From Boudabousia marimammalium (GTDB lineage: Bacteria > Actinomycetota > Actinomycetes > Actinomycetales > Actinomycetaceae), in NCBI RefSeq assembly GCF_001936115.1, contig NZ_MPDM01000005.1:62001-126000 (forward strand): a DNA stretch of 64,000 nt, in the 5' to 3' direction. Position 1 is the first letter of the stretch. Each line of letters starts with the position of its first letter. The position numbers were made by a program, and so were the translations under genes. Of the stretch, positions 33,420-43,205 are shown piece by piece. The notes below the pieces were generated by a model. It did not search any database. It was not told the origin of the DNA and was given only the letters and a program-made list of their open reading frames with translations.

Positions 33420-36032
33420 ATGTTTGAGCGGTTTACCGACCGTGCCCGCCGGGTCGTTGTCCTAGCGCAAGATGAGGCACGGGGTCTGAACCATAACTAC
33501 ATTGGCACCGAGCACCTGCTGCTGGGCCTGATTAGTGAAGGTAAGGGCGTCGCAGCTAAGGCTTTGGAGTCTATGGACATTAGCCTAGAAGGCGTGCGCG
33601 CCCAAGTTGAAGAGATTATTGGTCGCGGCACCACTGAGGTGAGCGGACATATTCCTTTCACGCCGCGTGGCAAGAAAGTCTTTGAGCTGTCCCTGCGGGA
33701 AGCCCTGCAGTTGGGTCACAACTACATTGGCACCGAGCACTTACTTTTAGGTTTGTTGCGCGAGGGCGAGGGCGTGGCCTCCCAGGTCCTGGTCAATATG
33801 GGAGCTGACCTGTCTGCGGTCCGCAACGCGGTAATGCAGCTACTGTCCGGCTATAACGGCACTGATGAAGACGGCAAAGAATCTGTCGGCGTGGGTGGCT
33901 CTTCTGCCGGTAACCAGTCGCAGCGCGCTTCCGCTATCTTGGACCAGTTCGGTCGTAACCTGACCACTGCCGCCCTGGAGAAGCGTCTGGACCCGGTGAT
34001 TGGACGCCATCAGGAGATGGAGCGCGTCATGCAGGTCCTTTCCCGTCGCACCAAGAACAACCCGGTGCTGATTGGTGAACCCGGTGTTGGTAAGACCGCC
34101 GTTGTGGAGGGTCTCGCTCAGGCCATTGTTGCCGGTGACGTGCCAGAAACTTTGAAAGATAAGCAGCTTTACAGCCTAGATATGGGCTCTTTAGTCGCTG
34201 GTTCCCGCTACCGTGGTGATTTTGAAGAGCGGTTGAAGAAGATTCTGAAGGAAATCACCACTCGCGGTGACATTGTCTTGTTCATCGACGAAATCCACAC
34301 CCTCGTCGGTGCGGGGGCTGCGGAGGGCGCGATTGATGCCGCCCAGATCCTTAAGCCCATGCTGGCACGCGGTGAACTGCAGACCATTGGTGCGACCACC
34401 ATTGATGAATATCGCAAGCATATTGAGAAGGACGCCGCTTTGGAGCGCCGTTTCCAGCCTGTCAAGGTGGAAGAGCCTTCAGTGGAAGAGACCGTGAAGA
34501 TTCTGAAGGGTCTGCGTGACCGTTATGAAGCGCACCACAAGATCATCATCACTGATGAAGCGATTGCCGCTGCGGCAGCGATGGCTGACCGTTACGTCTC
34601 TGACCGTTTCTTGCCGGATAAGGCGATTGACTTGATGGATGAGGCTGGCGCGCGTCTGCGGATCGCCCGGATGACGGCCCCCGCCGAGTTGCGTGAGCTG
34701 GATGAGCAGATTTCGATTGCTCGCCGCAATAAAGAAGACGCCATTGAGGCGCAAGACTTTGAGAAGGCTGCCGCCTTGCGTGACACTGAGCAGAAGCTGA
34801 TTGTGAAGCGTGATGAAGCGGAAAAGGCTTGGCGTGAAGGCGCTGAGGGTTCCATTTCTGAGGTGACTGAGGATTCAATCGCGGAAGTGCTGGCCATGTC
34901 GACTGGTATTCCGATTATGAAGCTGACTGAGGTGGAGTCTGAGAAGCTACTTCATATGGAAGATGAGCTGCATAAGCGAATCATCGGTCAGGACGCCGCA
35001 GTGAAGGCGCTGTCTCAGTCGATTCGCCGTACTCGCGCTGGTTTGAAAGATCCGAAGCGCCCCGGTGGCTCCTTTATTTTCGCCGGCCCGACCGGTGTTG
35101 GTAAGACTGAGCTGGCGAAAGCCTTGGCTGAGTTCCTTTTCGGTGATGAAGATGCGCTAATCCAGTTGGATATGTCTGAGTTCAGTGAGAAGCACACCGC
35201 TTCGCGCCTATTCGGTTCACCTCCCGGATATGTCGGCTATGAAGAGGGCGGTCAGCTCACTGAAAAGGTCCGCCGTCGCCCCTTCAGCGTGGTTCTCTTT
35301 GATGAGGTAGAAAAGGCTCACCCCGATATCTTCAACTCACTGTTGCAGATTCTTGAAGATGGTCGTCTCACTGACTCTCAAGGCCGCATGGTGGACTTCA
35401 AGAACACGGTCATCATTATGACCACAAACCTTGGTACCCGTGAAATCAACAAGGGTGTGCTCACTGGCTTCCAAGCCGGGGAAGCTCATGTGACCGACTA
35501 CAAGCGGATGCGAGCGAAGGTGAATGAGGAACTGAAGCAGCACTTCCGTCCCGAGTTCTTGAACCGTGTCGATGAGATTGTGGTCTTCCCGCAGCTTCAG
35601 CGTGAAGAAATCGAGCAGATTGTTGACCTCATGGTGGCCCGCTTGGATAAGCGGATGCGTGAGCAGGATTTGGCGATCACCCTCACCGAACCGGCCCGCA
35701 TCCTGCTGGCCGACCGTGGTTTCGACCCGGTGCTGGGTGCCCGTCCGTTGCGTCGCGCCCTGCAGCGTGACATCGAGGATGCGCTTTCTGAGCGCATCTT
35801 GTTTGGGGAGATTAAGCCCGGGCAGATGGTTACTGTTGATGTTGAGGGTGCCGAGGGGGAGCGTAACTTCACCTTCCGTGGTGAGTACATGGATCTTAAT
35901 GTTCCTGATACCCCGGCAGAGTTGGAAAATATCGGTGACGCACCGGCCCCGCAGGGTGAAACTACTTTAGCGGAAGGGCTGCGTGAGGGAACCTCCGGAA
36001 TCCAGACTGAGGAGAACCCTGAAGGTCAATAA
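33420..36032 (+). CDS. clpC: ATP-dependent Clp protease ATPase subunit ClpC
   Basis: An Hsp100 unfoldase that feeds substrates to ClpP, essential in many actinobacteria. The 870-aa protein has two N-terminal Clp repeats (each with [15 protein letters not shown]-like motif), D1 Walker A GEPGVGKT, Walker [15 protein letters not shown], a UVR-type linker ([17 protein letters not shown]), D2 Walker A GPTGVGKT and Walker [14 protein letters not shown], then a Pro/Glu tail. Length and order match ClpC1. It stands alone, with a palindrome upstream and a strong terminator after the stop. Confidence 0.97.
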   Translation: MFERFTDRARRVVVLAQDEARGLNHNYIGTEHLLLGLISEGKGVAAKALESMDISLEGVRAQVEEIIGRGTTEVSGHIPFTPRGKKVFELSLREALQLGHNYIGTEHLLLGLLREGEGVASQVLVNMGADLSAVRNAVMQLLSGYNGTDEDGKESVGVGGSSAGNQSQRASAILDQFGRNLTTAALEKRLDPVIGRHQEMERVMQVLSRRTKNNPVLIGEPGVGKTAVVEGLAQAIVAGDVPETLKDKQLYSLDMGSLVAGSRYRGDFEERLKKILKEITTRGDIVLFIDEIHTLVGAGAAEGAIDAAQILKPMLARGELQTIGATTIDEYRKHIEKDAALERRFQPVKVEEPSVEETVKILKGLRDRYEAHHKIIITDEAIAAAAAMADRYVSDRFLPDKAIDLMDEAGARLRIARMTAPAELRELDEQISIARRNKEDAIEAQDFEKAAALRDTEQKLIVKRDEAEKAWREGAEGSISEVTEDSIAEVLAMSTGIPIMKLTEVESEKLLHMEDELHKRIIGQDAAVKALSQSIRRTRAGLKDPKRPGGSFIFAGPTGVGKTELAKALAEFLFGDEDALIQLDMSEFSEKHTASRLFGSPPGYVGYEEGGQLTEKVRRRPFSVVLFDEVEKAHPDIFNSLLQILEDGRLTDSQGRMVDFKNTVIIMTTNLGTREINKGVLTGFQAGEAHVTDYKRMRAKVNEELKQHFRPEFLNRVDEIVVFPQLQREEIEQIVDLMVARLDKRMREQDLAITLTEPARILLADRGFDPVLGARPLRRALQRDIEDALSERILFGEIKPGQMVTVDVEGAEGERNFTFRGEYMDLNVPDTPAELENIGDAPAPQGETTLAEGLREGTSGIQTEENPEGQ

Positions 36033-36055
36033 TTCTTCAAATATGGTAACAGTTT

Positions 36056-36104
36056 AGTTAAGGGCTGCGTAAAATAACATTTATGCCGCCCTTAACTTTT
36101 TTAC
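36056..36104 (+). terminator. Terminator after clpC
   Basis: A 10-bp stem (AGTTAAGGGC / GCCCTTAACT) with a long loop is followed by TTTTTT. Confidence 0.8.
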
Positions 36105-36149
36105 TGTGTCATAATGCTTTGCAGTGCAATATTGGAAAGGAGCACTGTG

Positions 36150-37514
36150 ATGAATCAGCAAAGCACTTCTTTGCGTTCCGTTTTCGTTTCGGGACTTGCC
36201 CTGTTCGCCATGTTCTTTGGTGCAGGCAACATTATTTTCCCGCCCATGTTGGGCGTCCAATCCGGCACCAATCTGGTTGCCGCTATTTTCGGTTTCGTCA
36301 TGACCGCTGTCCTGTTGCCGGCACTGGGTATTGTTGCCGCAGGCACTTCCACCACCGGGGTCTTTGGATTGACGAAACATGTAGGTTTGATTTTTGGACG
36401 CACTTACACCACCATCGTCTTCCTTTCCATTGGTGTTTTGTACGCTATTCCCCGTGTCGCAACAGTTGCCTACGAAACTTCCCTGCATCCCCTATTGGAA
36501 GCACAAGGCGTTGATGTGTCTCCCGGCGCAACCGGCGAATATCTTGGCCTCATTGCGTTCACCTTGTTTTTCTTCGCGGTTACCGCCTTGCTAACCTACT
36601 CTCCGGGCAAGCTAGTGGACCGGGTCGGTACTTGGCTGACCCCGGCGCTCATCATCTTGCTAGCTTTGCTCATTGTGGTGGGTCTTTTCACTCTCAGCCC
36701 GATGAACGCTGCACCGGTCGAAAAGTACGCCCAAGATCCGCTCGCCGTTGGCCTGCTAGATGGATACAACACGATGGATGCACTGGCTTCGATTGTTTTC
36801 GGTGGCGTCATCATTGACTCATTGCGTCGGGCTGGATACGTGAATCCCCGCAAACTGTTTAAAGCTACTATCGGTGCTGGACTAATTGCCTCATTCTTCT
36901 TGGCCGTGGTCTACATTGGCCTAGCCATGCTGGGCGCGCGCACTCCCGCTGAAGGTTTAGAAAATGGCGCCCAGGTGCTTTCAGCTTCCGCCGGTTTGCT
37001 TTTCGGTAACGCTGGTCAGGTAGTTTTTGGTCTCACCGTATTCTTAGCCTGCCTCACCACCGCCGTGGGTCTAGTTGGTGCATCCGTGCAGTACTTCCAG
37101 AAACTGTTCCCCAGCGTCGGATTCAACCCGATGCTGCTGATTCACCTGCTTATCTCCCTCGTCATCTCCAACCTGGGTTTGACCCTGATCTTGAAGGTCG
37201 TGGTGCCCTTGGTGCTGCTCACCTATCCGGTGACCATCGCGCTAATCGGCGTAGCCCTCATCAGCATCTTCGTACGGTTCGAGCTGCGCTGGTCCTTCCG
37301 TCTGGCCGTGTGGACTGCTGCGGTATTCGCCGCTTGGAGTTCACTGCGCGCAGCCGGCCTACTCAGCCTAGATGCTGCCTGGGACGTGTTGCCACTCTCT
37401 AGCATCGATATGGCTTGGCTAGTGCCGGCCAGCATCATGCTGGTGGTAGGACTGGTAGTGGATTTCAACCAAAAGCTTCCTAAGCTTGCGGCCGAGGAAG
37501 TCCCTGTCGCCTGA
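36150..37514 (+). CDS. brnQ: Branched-chain amino acid transporter
   Basis: A sodium- or proton-coupled carrier for Leu, Ile and Val of the LIVCS family, 454 aa with about 12 helices. The start FVSGLALFAMFFGAGNIIFPPMLG is the family signature. FGGVIIDSLRRAGYVNPRKLFKATIGAG lies in the middle. ATG 36150 follows AAAGGAG and a GTG. Single gene between two terminators. Confidence 0.94.
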   Translation: MNQQSTSLRSVFVSGLALFAMFFGAGNIIFPPMLGVQSGTNLVAAIFGFVMTAVLLPALGIVAAGTSTTGVFGLTKHVGLIFGRTYTTIVFLSIGVLYAIPRVATVAYETSLHPLLEAQGVDVSPGATGEYLGLIAFTLFFFAVTALLTYSPGKLVDRVGTWLTPALIILLALLIVVGLFTLSPMNAAPVEKYAQDPLAVGLLDGYNTMDALASIVFGGVIIDSLRRAGYVNPRKLFKATIGAGLIASFFLAVVYIGLAMLGARTPAEGLENGAQVLSASAGLLFGNAGQVVFGLTVFLACLTTAVGLVGASVQYFQKLFPSVGFNPMLLIHLLISLVISNLGLTLILKVVVPLVLLTYPVTIALIGVALISIFVRFELRWSFRLAVWTAAVFAAWSSLRAAGLLSLDAAWDVLPLSSIDMAWLVPASIMLVVGLVVDFNQKLPKLAAEEVPVA

Positions 37515-37530
37515 AAGTCAACCTAAAAGT

Positions 37531-37565
37531 GGGGGCTGCGAGAGAAATAATCTCTCGCAGCCCCC
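37531..37565. terminator. Bidirectional terminator between brnQ and agaS
   Basis: A perfect 15-bp stem (GGGGGCTGCGAGAGA with TCTCTCGCAGCCCCC) lies between convergent stops. Confidence 0.85.
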
Positions 37566-37584
37566 ATTGTGTTTTGTAGTACCT

Positions 37585-38700
37585 TTACTGGGGAAGTCCG
37601 TGGATGATAACGCCCTTCACCACCCGGTTCACATCACCGGCCGGGAACGGGTTATCAATGGTCTTACCCAAAGCGGCGGAAGTGAACACGCCCATCAGCT
37701 GAGCAACCATCACATGTACCACTGCCACGAAAGCATCCGGCACATCCTGCAGGTCATCCAACACCCAAGCATTCTCCAGCTCCACATCGGTGGCGGATAG
37801 AGCCAACACTGCGTCAACGCCAATATTGCCACGCAGCTCCTTGATGATGTCCAGGTCATACTGACGGGTGTAAGCGTCAGAGGAAACGAACACAAAGACC
37901 TGAGTCTGATCATCAATCACGGCCTTCGGGCCGTGGCGGAAACCAAGGGAAGACTCAAAGAAAGCCAAATGGTCGCCGGCAGTCAGCTCCAAGAACTTCA
38001 AGCTGGCTTCATGGGCAAGGCCATGCAGCGGGCCTGAGCCCAAGTAGACTACCCGCTCAGGCAGCTTCTGAGCCAAAGCCTCAATCTGATCATGACGGCG
38101 CTCCACCATCTCGTCTGCGGTGTCAGCCAGACGCGGGAGCAGGTCAACGTCATAACCACCCAGCAACACCAGCACGCTCAGCAGCATACAGCTGAAGGAA
38201 GAAGTCATGGCGAAGCCCTTGTCATTGGAGCCTTCCGGCATAATAACAACCAGGGACTCACTGCGGTCGCGGTGATCCACCGCCAGCTGGCCATCTTCCG
38301 CACAGGTAATAATCAGGTGGTGAACATCCTGAGCGACCTGGTCAGCCAGATGGGTGGCGGCCACGGACTCTGGGGAGTTACCTGAACGCGCAAAGGAGAC
38401 CAGCAGCACCGGCACATCCTCGGCGAATACCTCACGCGGGTTGGAAACAATCGTGGTGGTGGGAACCTGCTCCACGCGACGCTTCGTGCTGCCCTGCAAA
38501 GCGGGGGCGGCAATCTCGCCAACAAAAGCGGAAGTGCCGGCACCGGTCAAAACAATCCGCAGCTTCGGGTTGCTCAGCAAAGGCTCCAAGAACTCACGGA
38601 AGCGCGGCATCCCCGCAGACAAGATTCCCTGCAGAGCCCGCCATTTGTTGGTCTGCTGCAAAATCTCAGTGTAGGTTACTGACTCATTGTAGTTAGGCAT
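37585..38700 (-). CDS. agaS: AgaS-type SIS-domain sugar isomerase/deaminase
   Basis: A 371-aa protein with two SIS domains. It matches AgaS, which deaminates and isomerises galactosamine 6-phosphate to tagatose 6-phosphate. SIS-1 has VLTGAGTSAFVGE and VSFARSGNSPESVAA; SIS-2 has VVYLGSGPLHGLAHEASLKFLELTAG and ESSLGFRHGPKAVIDD. The gene is 4 bp downstream of the GatZ-like gene, so the two form one unit. No PTS or kinase gene is adjacent. Confidence 0.87.
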   Translation of the reverse strand: MPNYNESVTYTEILQQTNKWRALQGILSAGMPRFREFLEPLLSNPKLRIVLTGAGTSAFVGEIAAPALQGSTKRRVEQVPTTTIVSNPREVFAEDVPVLLVSFARSGNSPESVAATHLADQVAQDVHHLIITCAEDGQLAVDHRDRSESLVVIMPEGSNDKGFAMTSSFSCMLLSVLVLLGGYDVDLLPRLADTADEMVERRHDQIEALAQKLPERVVYLGSGPLHGLAHEASLKFLELTAGDHLAFFESSLGFRHGPKAVIDDQTQVFVFVSSDAYTRQYDLDIIKELRGNIGVDAVLALSATDVELENAWVLDDLQDVPDAFVAVVHVMVAQLMGVFTSAALGKTIDNPFPAGDVNRVVKGVIIHGLPQ

Positions 38701-38704
38701 CTGC

Positions 38705-39991
38705 TCATGCCTCCAAACTGGGGTAGCAGGCAGCAGCGTAGGGACGGATGGCGTCGCGGACGCGGTCGAGCAGTAGTGCTTCCGGAGTGTTTTCCAGTTC
38801 CCCGGAACGAACCCGGTCGTACTGGTGCGGCAGGTACTGGCTGAGGAGCGGCAGTGGAATGTCCACCTCCGACAGGTTCTTCAGCAGGACCTCGCGGGCC
38901 TCCTTGAGCTGCTCATCGGGCCAGTAGTAACGCATCCGGTCACTGTAGGAGTAGCGGCGAGCAATGCGCTGCTCATCAGCGGAACCGGTGTAGTACTTCT
39001 CCCAGCGGGCGGGGTCCTCCACCATGCGAGCTTCCACCACTTGACGCAGGTTGGAGCGCTTTTCAGCGGGGATGAGTTCATCCTCAATATGGGCGAGGGC
39101 GAACAGGCCTTCACGCAGGTTGAAGGTCAGGCCCGGGCCAACCTTCAAAATTGCCCAGTGGTCTTTCACTAGCTGAGCGAGGTTCTCAGGGGTCTGGTAG
39201 TCGGTGGAGTGCGCTTCAAAAACCAGGGTCGGTTCATTGTCGAGAACAGTGCGCAACTCGGTGGTCATATCGGTGCGGTAGTCAACCACCTTGAGGTGGT
39301 CGAACTCCACGGCAGGCTGCACGACGAGGGCGGAGATCTTCGGCCAGATGTCGGTCAGGCCGACCTTGTCGAAAGCTTCGCGATGCTTCGCCAGGGTGGT
39401 GCGGGCTGCCTCAGCGGAAGTGGGGGTGAGTTCGCCCAGCTCTGACTGGTGGCCGCCGGGGACAGGAACCTCCGTGCCGATCACGTAGCGGATGCGGTCA
39501 GCGGTGCCGGCCTCAGGGGCAGTCTCTTCGCAGACCTTCATCAGGCGGGCGGCACGCTCAGCGGCAATCTCATCGGTGATGGGGTAGGGGTCTCCAACAC
39601 AGGAGAAGGAGCAATCCAAGTGGATCTTGGTGTAGCCGGCGGCAACGTAGACGCGGACTAGCTCTTCAGCATGTGCCATCGCAATATCGGGGGTTTGATC
39701 CTGCCAGCGGTTTGGGCCGAGGTGGTCGCCGCCGAGGATGATTGCGTCACGGTCGAAGCCTTCTTCGTCGGCGATTTGGTAAACCATTTCCCGGAAGGTG
39801 GCCGGGGTGTGCCCGGTGTAGCCGCCGTTTTGGTCGACTTGGTTCGAGGTGGCTTCAATCAGGACTGAAGTTCCGTCAGCTTTAGCTTGCTTGAGCGATG
39901 CGCGTAGAACTGTGGGGTCAGCGGAGCAGATTGAGTAAATGCCAATCGGATCTCCATTTTTGTGGGTGGAAATAATCTCTGGGTAATCCAT
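38705..39991 (-). CDS. GatZ/KbaZ-like protein (COG4573), possible tagatose-6-phosphate epimerase
   Basis: A 428-aa protein of the GatZ/KbaZ family: GIYSICSADPTVLRASL, LIEATSNQVDQNGGYTG, GGDHLGPNRWQ, HLDCSFSCVGDP and VFEAHSTDYQTP. In E. coli GatZ/KbaZ is called the non-catalytic subunit of tagatose-1,6-bisphosphate aldolase, working with GatY/KbaY. No GatY-like aldolase lies here. Other COG4573 members are tagatose-6-phosphate 4-epimerases, and the metal-site-like His and Asp residues are intact, so that activity would complete a route with AgaS to fructose 6-phosphate. ATG 39991 has AAGAGA upstream; longer frames start at 40087 without a good site. Confidence 0.83.
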   Translation of the reverse strand: MDYPEIISTHKNGDPIGIYSICSADPTVLRASLKQAKADGTSVLIEATSNQVDQNGGYTGHTPATFREMVYQIADEEGFDRDAIILGGDHLGPNRWQDQTPDIAMAHAEELVRVYVAAGYTKIHLDCSFSCVGDPYPITDEIAAERAARLMKVCEETAPEAGTADRIRYVIGTEVPVPGGHQSELGELTPTSAEAARTTLAKHREAFDKVGLTDIWPKISALVVQPAVEFDHLKVVDYRTDMTTELRTVLDNEPTLVFEAHSTDYQTPENLAQLVKDHWAILKVGPGLTFNLREGLFALAHIEDELIPAEKRSNLRQVVEARMVEDPARWEKYYTGSADEQRIARRYSYSDRMRYYWPDEQLKEAREVLLKNLSEVDIPLPLLSQYLPHQYDRVRSGELENTPEALLLDRVRDAIRPYAAACYPSLEA

Positions 39992-40127
39992 TTTGTCTCT
40001 TTCGGCATTGTGCATGGCTGAGATAAACCATGTCTTCGGGCTAGTCTCTTCCTCACTACCGACGTGAAAAAACATGACTAGATTCACTTAGTATTATGCA
40101 ACATTACGCACTTAAAGTCTAGTTTGT

Positions 40128-40139
40128 TTGAACAAGCTG
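40128..40139. promoter_or_regulatory. Inverted repeat upstream of the GatZ/AgaS unit
   Basis: TTGTT-TG-AACAA lies 137 bp before the GatZ-like start, in the divergent region with ppdK. It is a possible sugar-repressor site. Nothing else in 39992-40354 is clear apart from a TTGCA-N6-TGCAA dyad near 40178. Confidence 0.3.
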
Positions 40140-40354
40140 TATGGGAAATCTAGACATTTTTGCAGCGTGTTTCAGATTTCTTGCAAGTCGGTGCAAAACT
40201 GCGAAGTAGATTTAGCGATTCGCGGATAATCGTGCGTTATCACTCGCGTGGGACCTATGTCACTGTGTAAGATTGGGAAGAACGGACTCACCGAGAAAAG
40301 TCGTGAGTCCAATGTCAATCACTGTAAAGATGCAGTTAACACTGAGGGGAAACT

Positions 40355-43063
40355 ATGACGAAGTTTGTCTACAACTTCCATGAAGGCGATAAGTCCATGA
40401 AGGACCTGCTAGGTGGAAAGGGTGCGAACCTAGCCGAAATGACCCGGCTTGGACTACCCGTACCGCCCGGATTCACCATCACCACTGAAGCATGTCGTAC
40501 CTATTTGGCGCACGGCGAAGTTCCAGAAGAACTAGCCACCGAAGTAACCGGCGCCCTGCGAGCCGTGGAAGATGAACTGGGCAGGCGCCTAGGAGATCCG
40601 GAAAACCCACTCCTGGTTTCCGTCCGTTCCGGCGCCAAGTTCTCCATGCCCGGCATGATGGAAACCGTGCTGAATGTTGGCTTGAATGACAAGTCCGTGG
40701 AAGGCCTCGCCCGCAAGTCCGGCGATGAGCGTTTCGCTTGGGACTCCTACCGCCGCCTGATTCAGATGTTTGGCAAGACCGTACTCGACATTGACGGCGA
40801 CCTTTTCTCTGACGCTCTTGACGAGATGAAAGCCAAGCTGGGGGTCAAGGGTGACCTCGAGCTAACCGCTGAAAACCTGAAAGAACTGGTAGTTGTCTTC
40901 AAGCAGATCGTGCTGGAAGCTACTGGCCGCGACTTCCCCCAAGATCCGCGTGAGCAGCTAGACATGGGGGTCGAGGCAGTGTTCCGGTCCTGGAACACCG
41001 AGCGTGCGCATATCTACCGTCGCCGTGAACGCATTCCCCACGACCTTGGCACCGCAGTCAATATCTGCACCATGGTATTCGGCAACATGGGTGACGAATC
41101 CGGTACCGGCGTCTGCTTCACCCGCGATCCCTCTTCCGGTGACTCCGGCGTTTACGGCGACTACCTGATGAACGCGCAAGGTGAGGACGTGGTAGCCGGT
41201 ATCCGTAACACCCTGCCACTATCCGCCCTCGAAACCCACAATAAGGCCGTCTACGATGAGCTACGCGGCATCATGCGCACCCTCGAAACCCATTACAAAG
41301 ACCTGTGTGACATTGAGTTCACCATCGAGCAGGGCAAGCTCTGGATGCTGCAGACTCGCGTCGGTAAGCGTACCGCTGCGGCTGCTTTCCGCGTCGCCTC
41401 CCAGCTCATTGATGAAAAACTCATCACCAAGAACGAAGCCCTAGAGCGTGTCACCGGTGAACAGCTCACCCAGCTGATGTTCCCGCAGTTTGACACTGAT
41501 GCCAACCGTGAACTGCTGACCCGCGCTATGGCTGCTTCGCCCGGCGCTGCAGTCGGCAAGATTGCTTTCGATAACGCGACCGCTATCTCCATGTCGGAGG
41601 CCGGGGAACCGGTCATTCTAGTGCGTCGTGAAACCAACCCCGAAGATTTGGCTGGGATGGTTGTCGCTGAAGGCATCTTGACCGCTCGTGGCGGCAAAAC
41701 CTCACACGCCGCCGTGGTTGCCCGCGGCATGGGTAAGACCTGCGTCTGTGGCGCTGAAGAGCTAGAGATTGATATGAGCGCACGTTCCTTGTCTGTGAAC
41801 GGCAAGGTATTCAAGGAAGGCGACGAAATCTCCCTCGACGGCACCACCGGTGAAGTATTTGAAGGCCGCGTCGAAGTGGTTGACTCACCCGTCACCACCT
41901 ACCTCGTGGAAGGCCTTGAAGCTGGCCTGAAGGCCGCCGCAGATGACGAAGACATGGCTGATCTGGTCCGCTCCGTGGACCGCATGCTTAAGCATGCCGA
42001 CAAGGTCCGCCGTCTCCGCGTCCGCACCAACGCTGACACTCCTGAAGACACTGAGCGCGCCCTCGGCTACGGCGCTGAAGGTATCGGCCTGTGCCGTACC
42101 GAGCACATGTTCCTAGGTGAGCGTCGCGCTCTGATTGAGCGTGTCATCCTGGCTGAGCATGGCTCCCAAGAACGTCAGGAAGCTATGGATGCGTTGATTC
42201 CTCTGCAGAAGAACGACTTCAAGCAGATGCTGGAAATCATGGACGACAAGCCCATGACCGTGCGCTTGATCGACCCGCCGCTGCATGAGTTCCTGCCCGA
42301 CCTGACCGAACTGGAAGTCAAGGTTGCAGTTGCCGAAGCCAAGGGCGAAACCGGCCCACAGCTGGAAGCTGACAAGACCATGCTGACCGCGGTTCGCCGC
42401 ATGCATGAGTCCAACCCGATGCTGGGCCTGCGCGGGGTTCGCCTGGGCCTGAGCATGCCGGGCCTCTTCGCCCTGCAGATTCGTGCCCTTGTGGAGGCCG
42501 CTGCAGAGCTGAAGGAAGCTGGCAAGAATCCGCTACCCGAGGTGATGGTTCCGCTGGTCGGCTCCATCCGTGAGCTGCAGATTGTGCGTGAAGAAGCCGA
42601 GCACATCATTGCTGAGGTGGAAGACGCACACGGCCTCAAGCTGGACATCCCGATTGGCTGCATGATTGAGCTACCCCGTGCAGCTCTCACCGCTGAAGAC
42701 CTGGCTCACGAAGCCGACTTCTTCAGCTTCGGCACCAACGACCTCACCCAGACCGGTTGGGGCTTCTCCCGTGACGACGTGGAAGGCTCCTTCTTCGGAC
42801 TGTACATGGACGAGGGCGTCTTCGGTGTCTCCCCCTTCGAGAGCATCGACAAGCACGGCGTTGGCCTGCTAGTGGAAATGGGTGTTGAGAAGGCCCGCTC
42901 TACCAAGCCGGACATCAAGCTGGGTGTTTGTGGTGAGCACGGTGGCGACCCCGAATCCGTCCACTTCTTCCACAAGACCGGTTTGAGCTACGTGTCTTGC
43001 TCCCCGTTCCGCGTCCCCGTTGCCCGCCTAGAGGCTGGCCGCGCGGCCGTGATGGAGGGCTGA
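40355..43063 (+). CDS. ppdK: Pyruvate, phosphate dikinase
   Basis: It interconverts ATP, phosphate and pyruvate with AMP, pyrophosphate and PEP. The 902-aa protein starts with FVYNFHEGDKSMKDLLGGKGANLAEM and has the swinging-domain His in LTARGGKTSHAAVVARGMGK. The PEP/pyruvate barrel carries GLCRTEHMF, FGTNDLTQTGWGFSRDD and the catalytic Cys region CGEHGGDP. It ends VSCSPFRVPVARLEAG. This is the full domain order and length of PPDK. Strong terminator after the stop. It may serve pyrophosphate-linked glycolysis or PEP synthesis. Confidence 0.97.
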   Translation: MTKFVYNFHEGDKSMKDLLGGKGANLAEMTRLGLPVPPGFTITTEACRTYLAHGEVPEELATEVTGALRAVEDELGRRLGDPENPLLVSVRSGAKFSMPGMMETVLNVGLNDKSVEGLARKSGDERFAWDSYRRLIQMFGKTVLDIDGDLFSDALDEMKAKLGVKGDLELTAENLKELVVVFKQIVLEATGRDFPQDPREQLDMGVEAVFRSWNTERAHIYRRRERIPHDLGTAVNICTMVFGNMGDESGTGVCFTRDPSSGDSGVYGDYLMNAQGEDVVAGIRNTLPLSALETHNKAVYDELRGIMRTLETHYKDLCDIEFTIEQGKLWMLQTRVGKRTAAAAFRVASQLIDEKLITKNEALERVTGEQLTQLMFPQFDTDANRELLTRAMAASPGAAVGKIAFDNATAISMSEAGEPVILVRRETNPEDLAGMVVAEGILTARGGKTSHAAVVARGMGKTCVCGAEELEIDMSARSLSVNGKVFKEGDEISLDGTTGEVFEGRVEVVDSPVTTYLVEGLEAGLKAAADDEDMADLVRSVDRMLKHADKVRRLRVRTNADTPEDTERALGYGAEGIGLCRTEHMFLGERRALIERVILAEHGSQERQEAMDALIPLQKNDFKQMLEIMDDKPMTVRLIDPPLHEFLPDLTELEVKVAVAEAKGETGPQLEADKTMLTAVRRMHESNPMLGLRGVRLGLSMPGLFALQIRALVEAAAELKEAGKNPLPEVMVPLVGSIRELQIVREEAEHIIAEVEDAHGLKLDIPIGCMIELPRAALTAEDLAHEADFFSFGTNDLTQTGWGFSRDDVEGSFFGLYMDEGVFGVSPFESIDKHGVGLLVEMGVEKARSTKPDIKLGVCGEHGGDPESVHFFHKTGLSYVSCSPFRVPVARLEAGRAAVMEG

Positions 43064-43087
43064 ACCTAGTTTCGGCTAGCTAGAGAT

Positions 43088-43130
43088 TAACTGCGGCGAA
43101 GGATTTTTCCTTCGTCGCAGTTATCTAATT
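43088..43130 (+). terminator. Terminator after ppdK
   Basis: A 16-bp stem with one G-T pair (TAACTGCGGCGAAGGA / TCCTTCGTCGCAGTTA) is followed by TCTAATTT. Confidence 0.8.
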
Positions 43131-43205
43131 TGGGCGCTGCGGACGCCCAGCCCCCGCAGCAGGTAGCATTACTGTGTGGTTAAGACGGGAAGACAGGGGG
43201 CCGAA

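Noticed and set aside
34191-34465. Antisense frames inside clpC
   Set aside because: Shadow frames of a highly conserved gene; no start signals.
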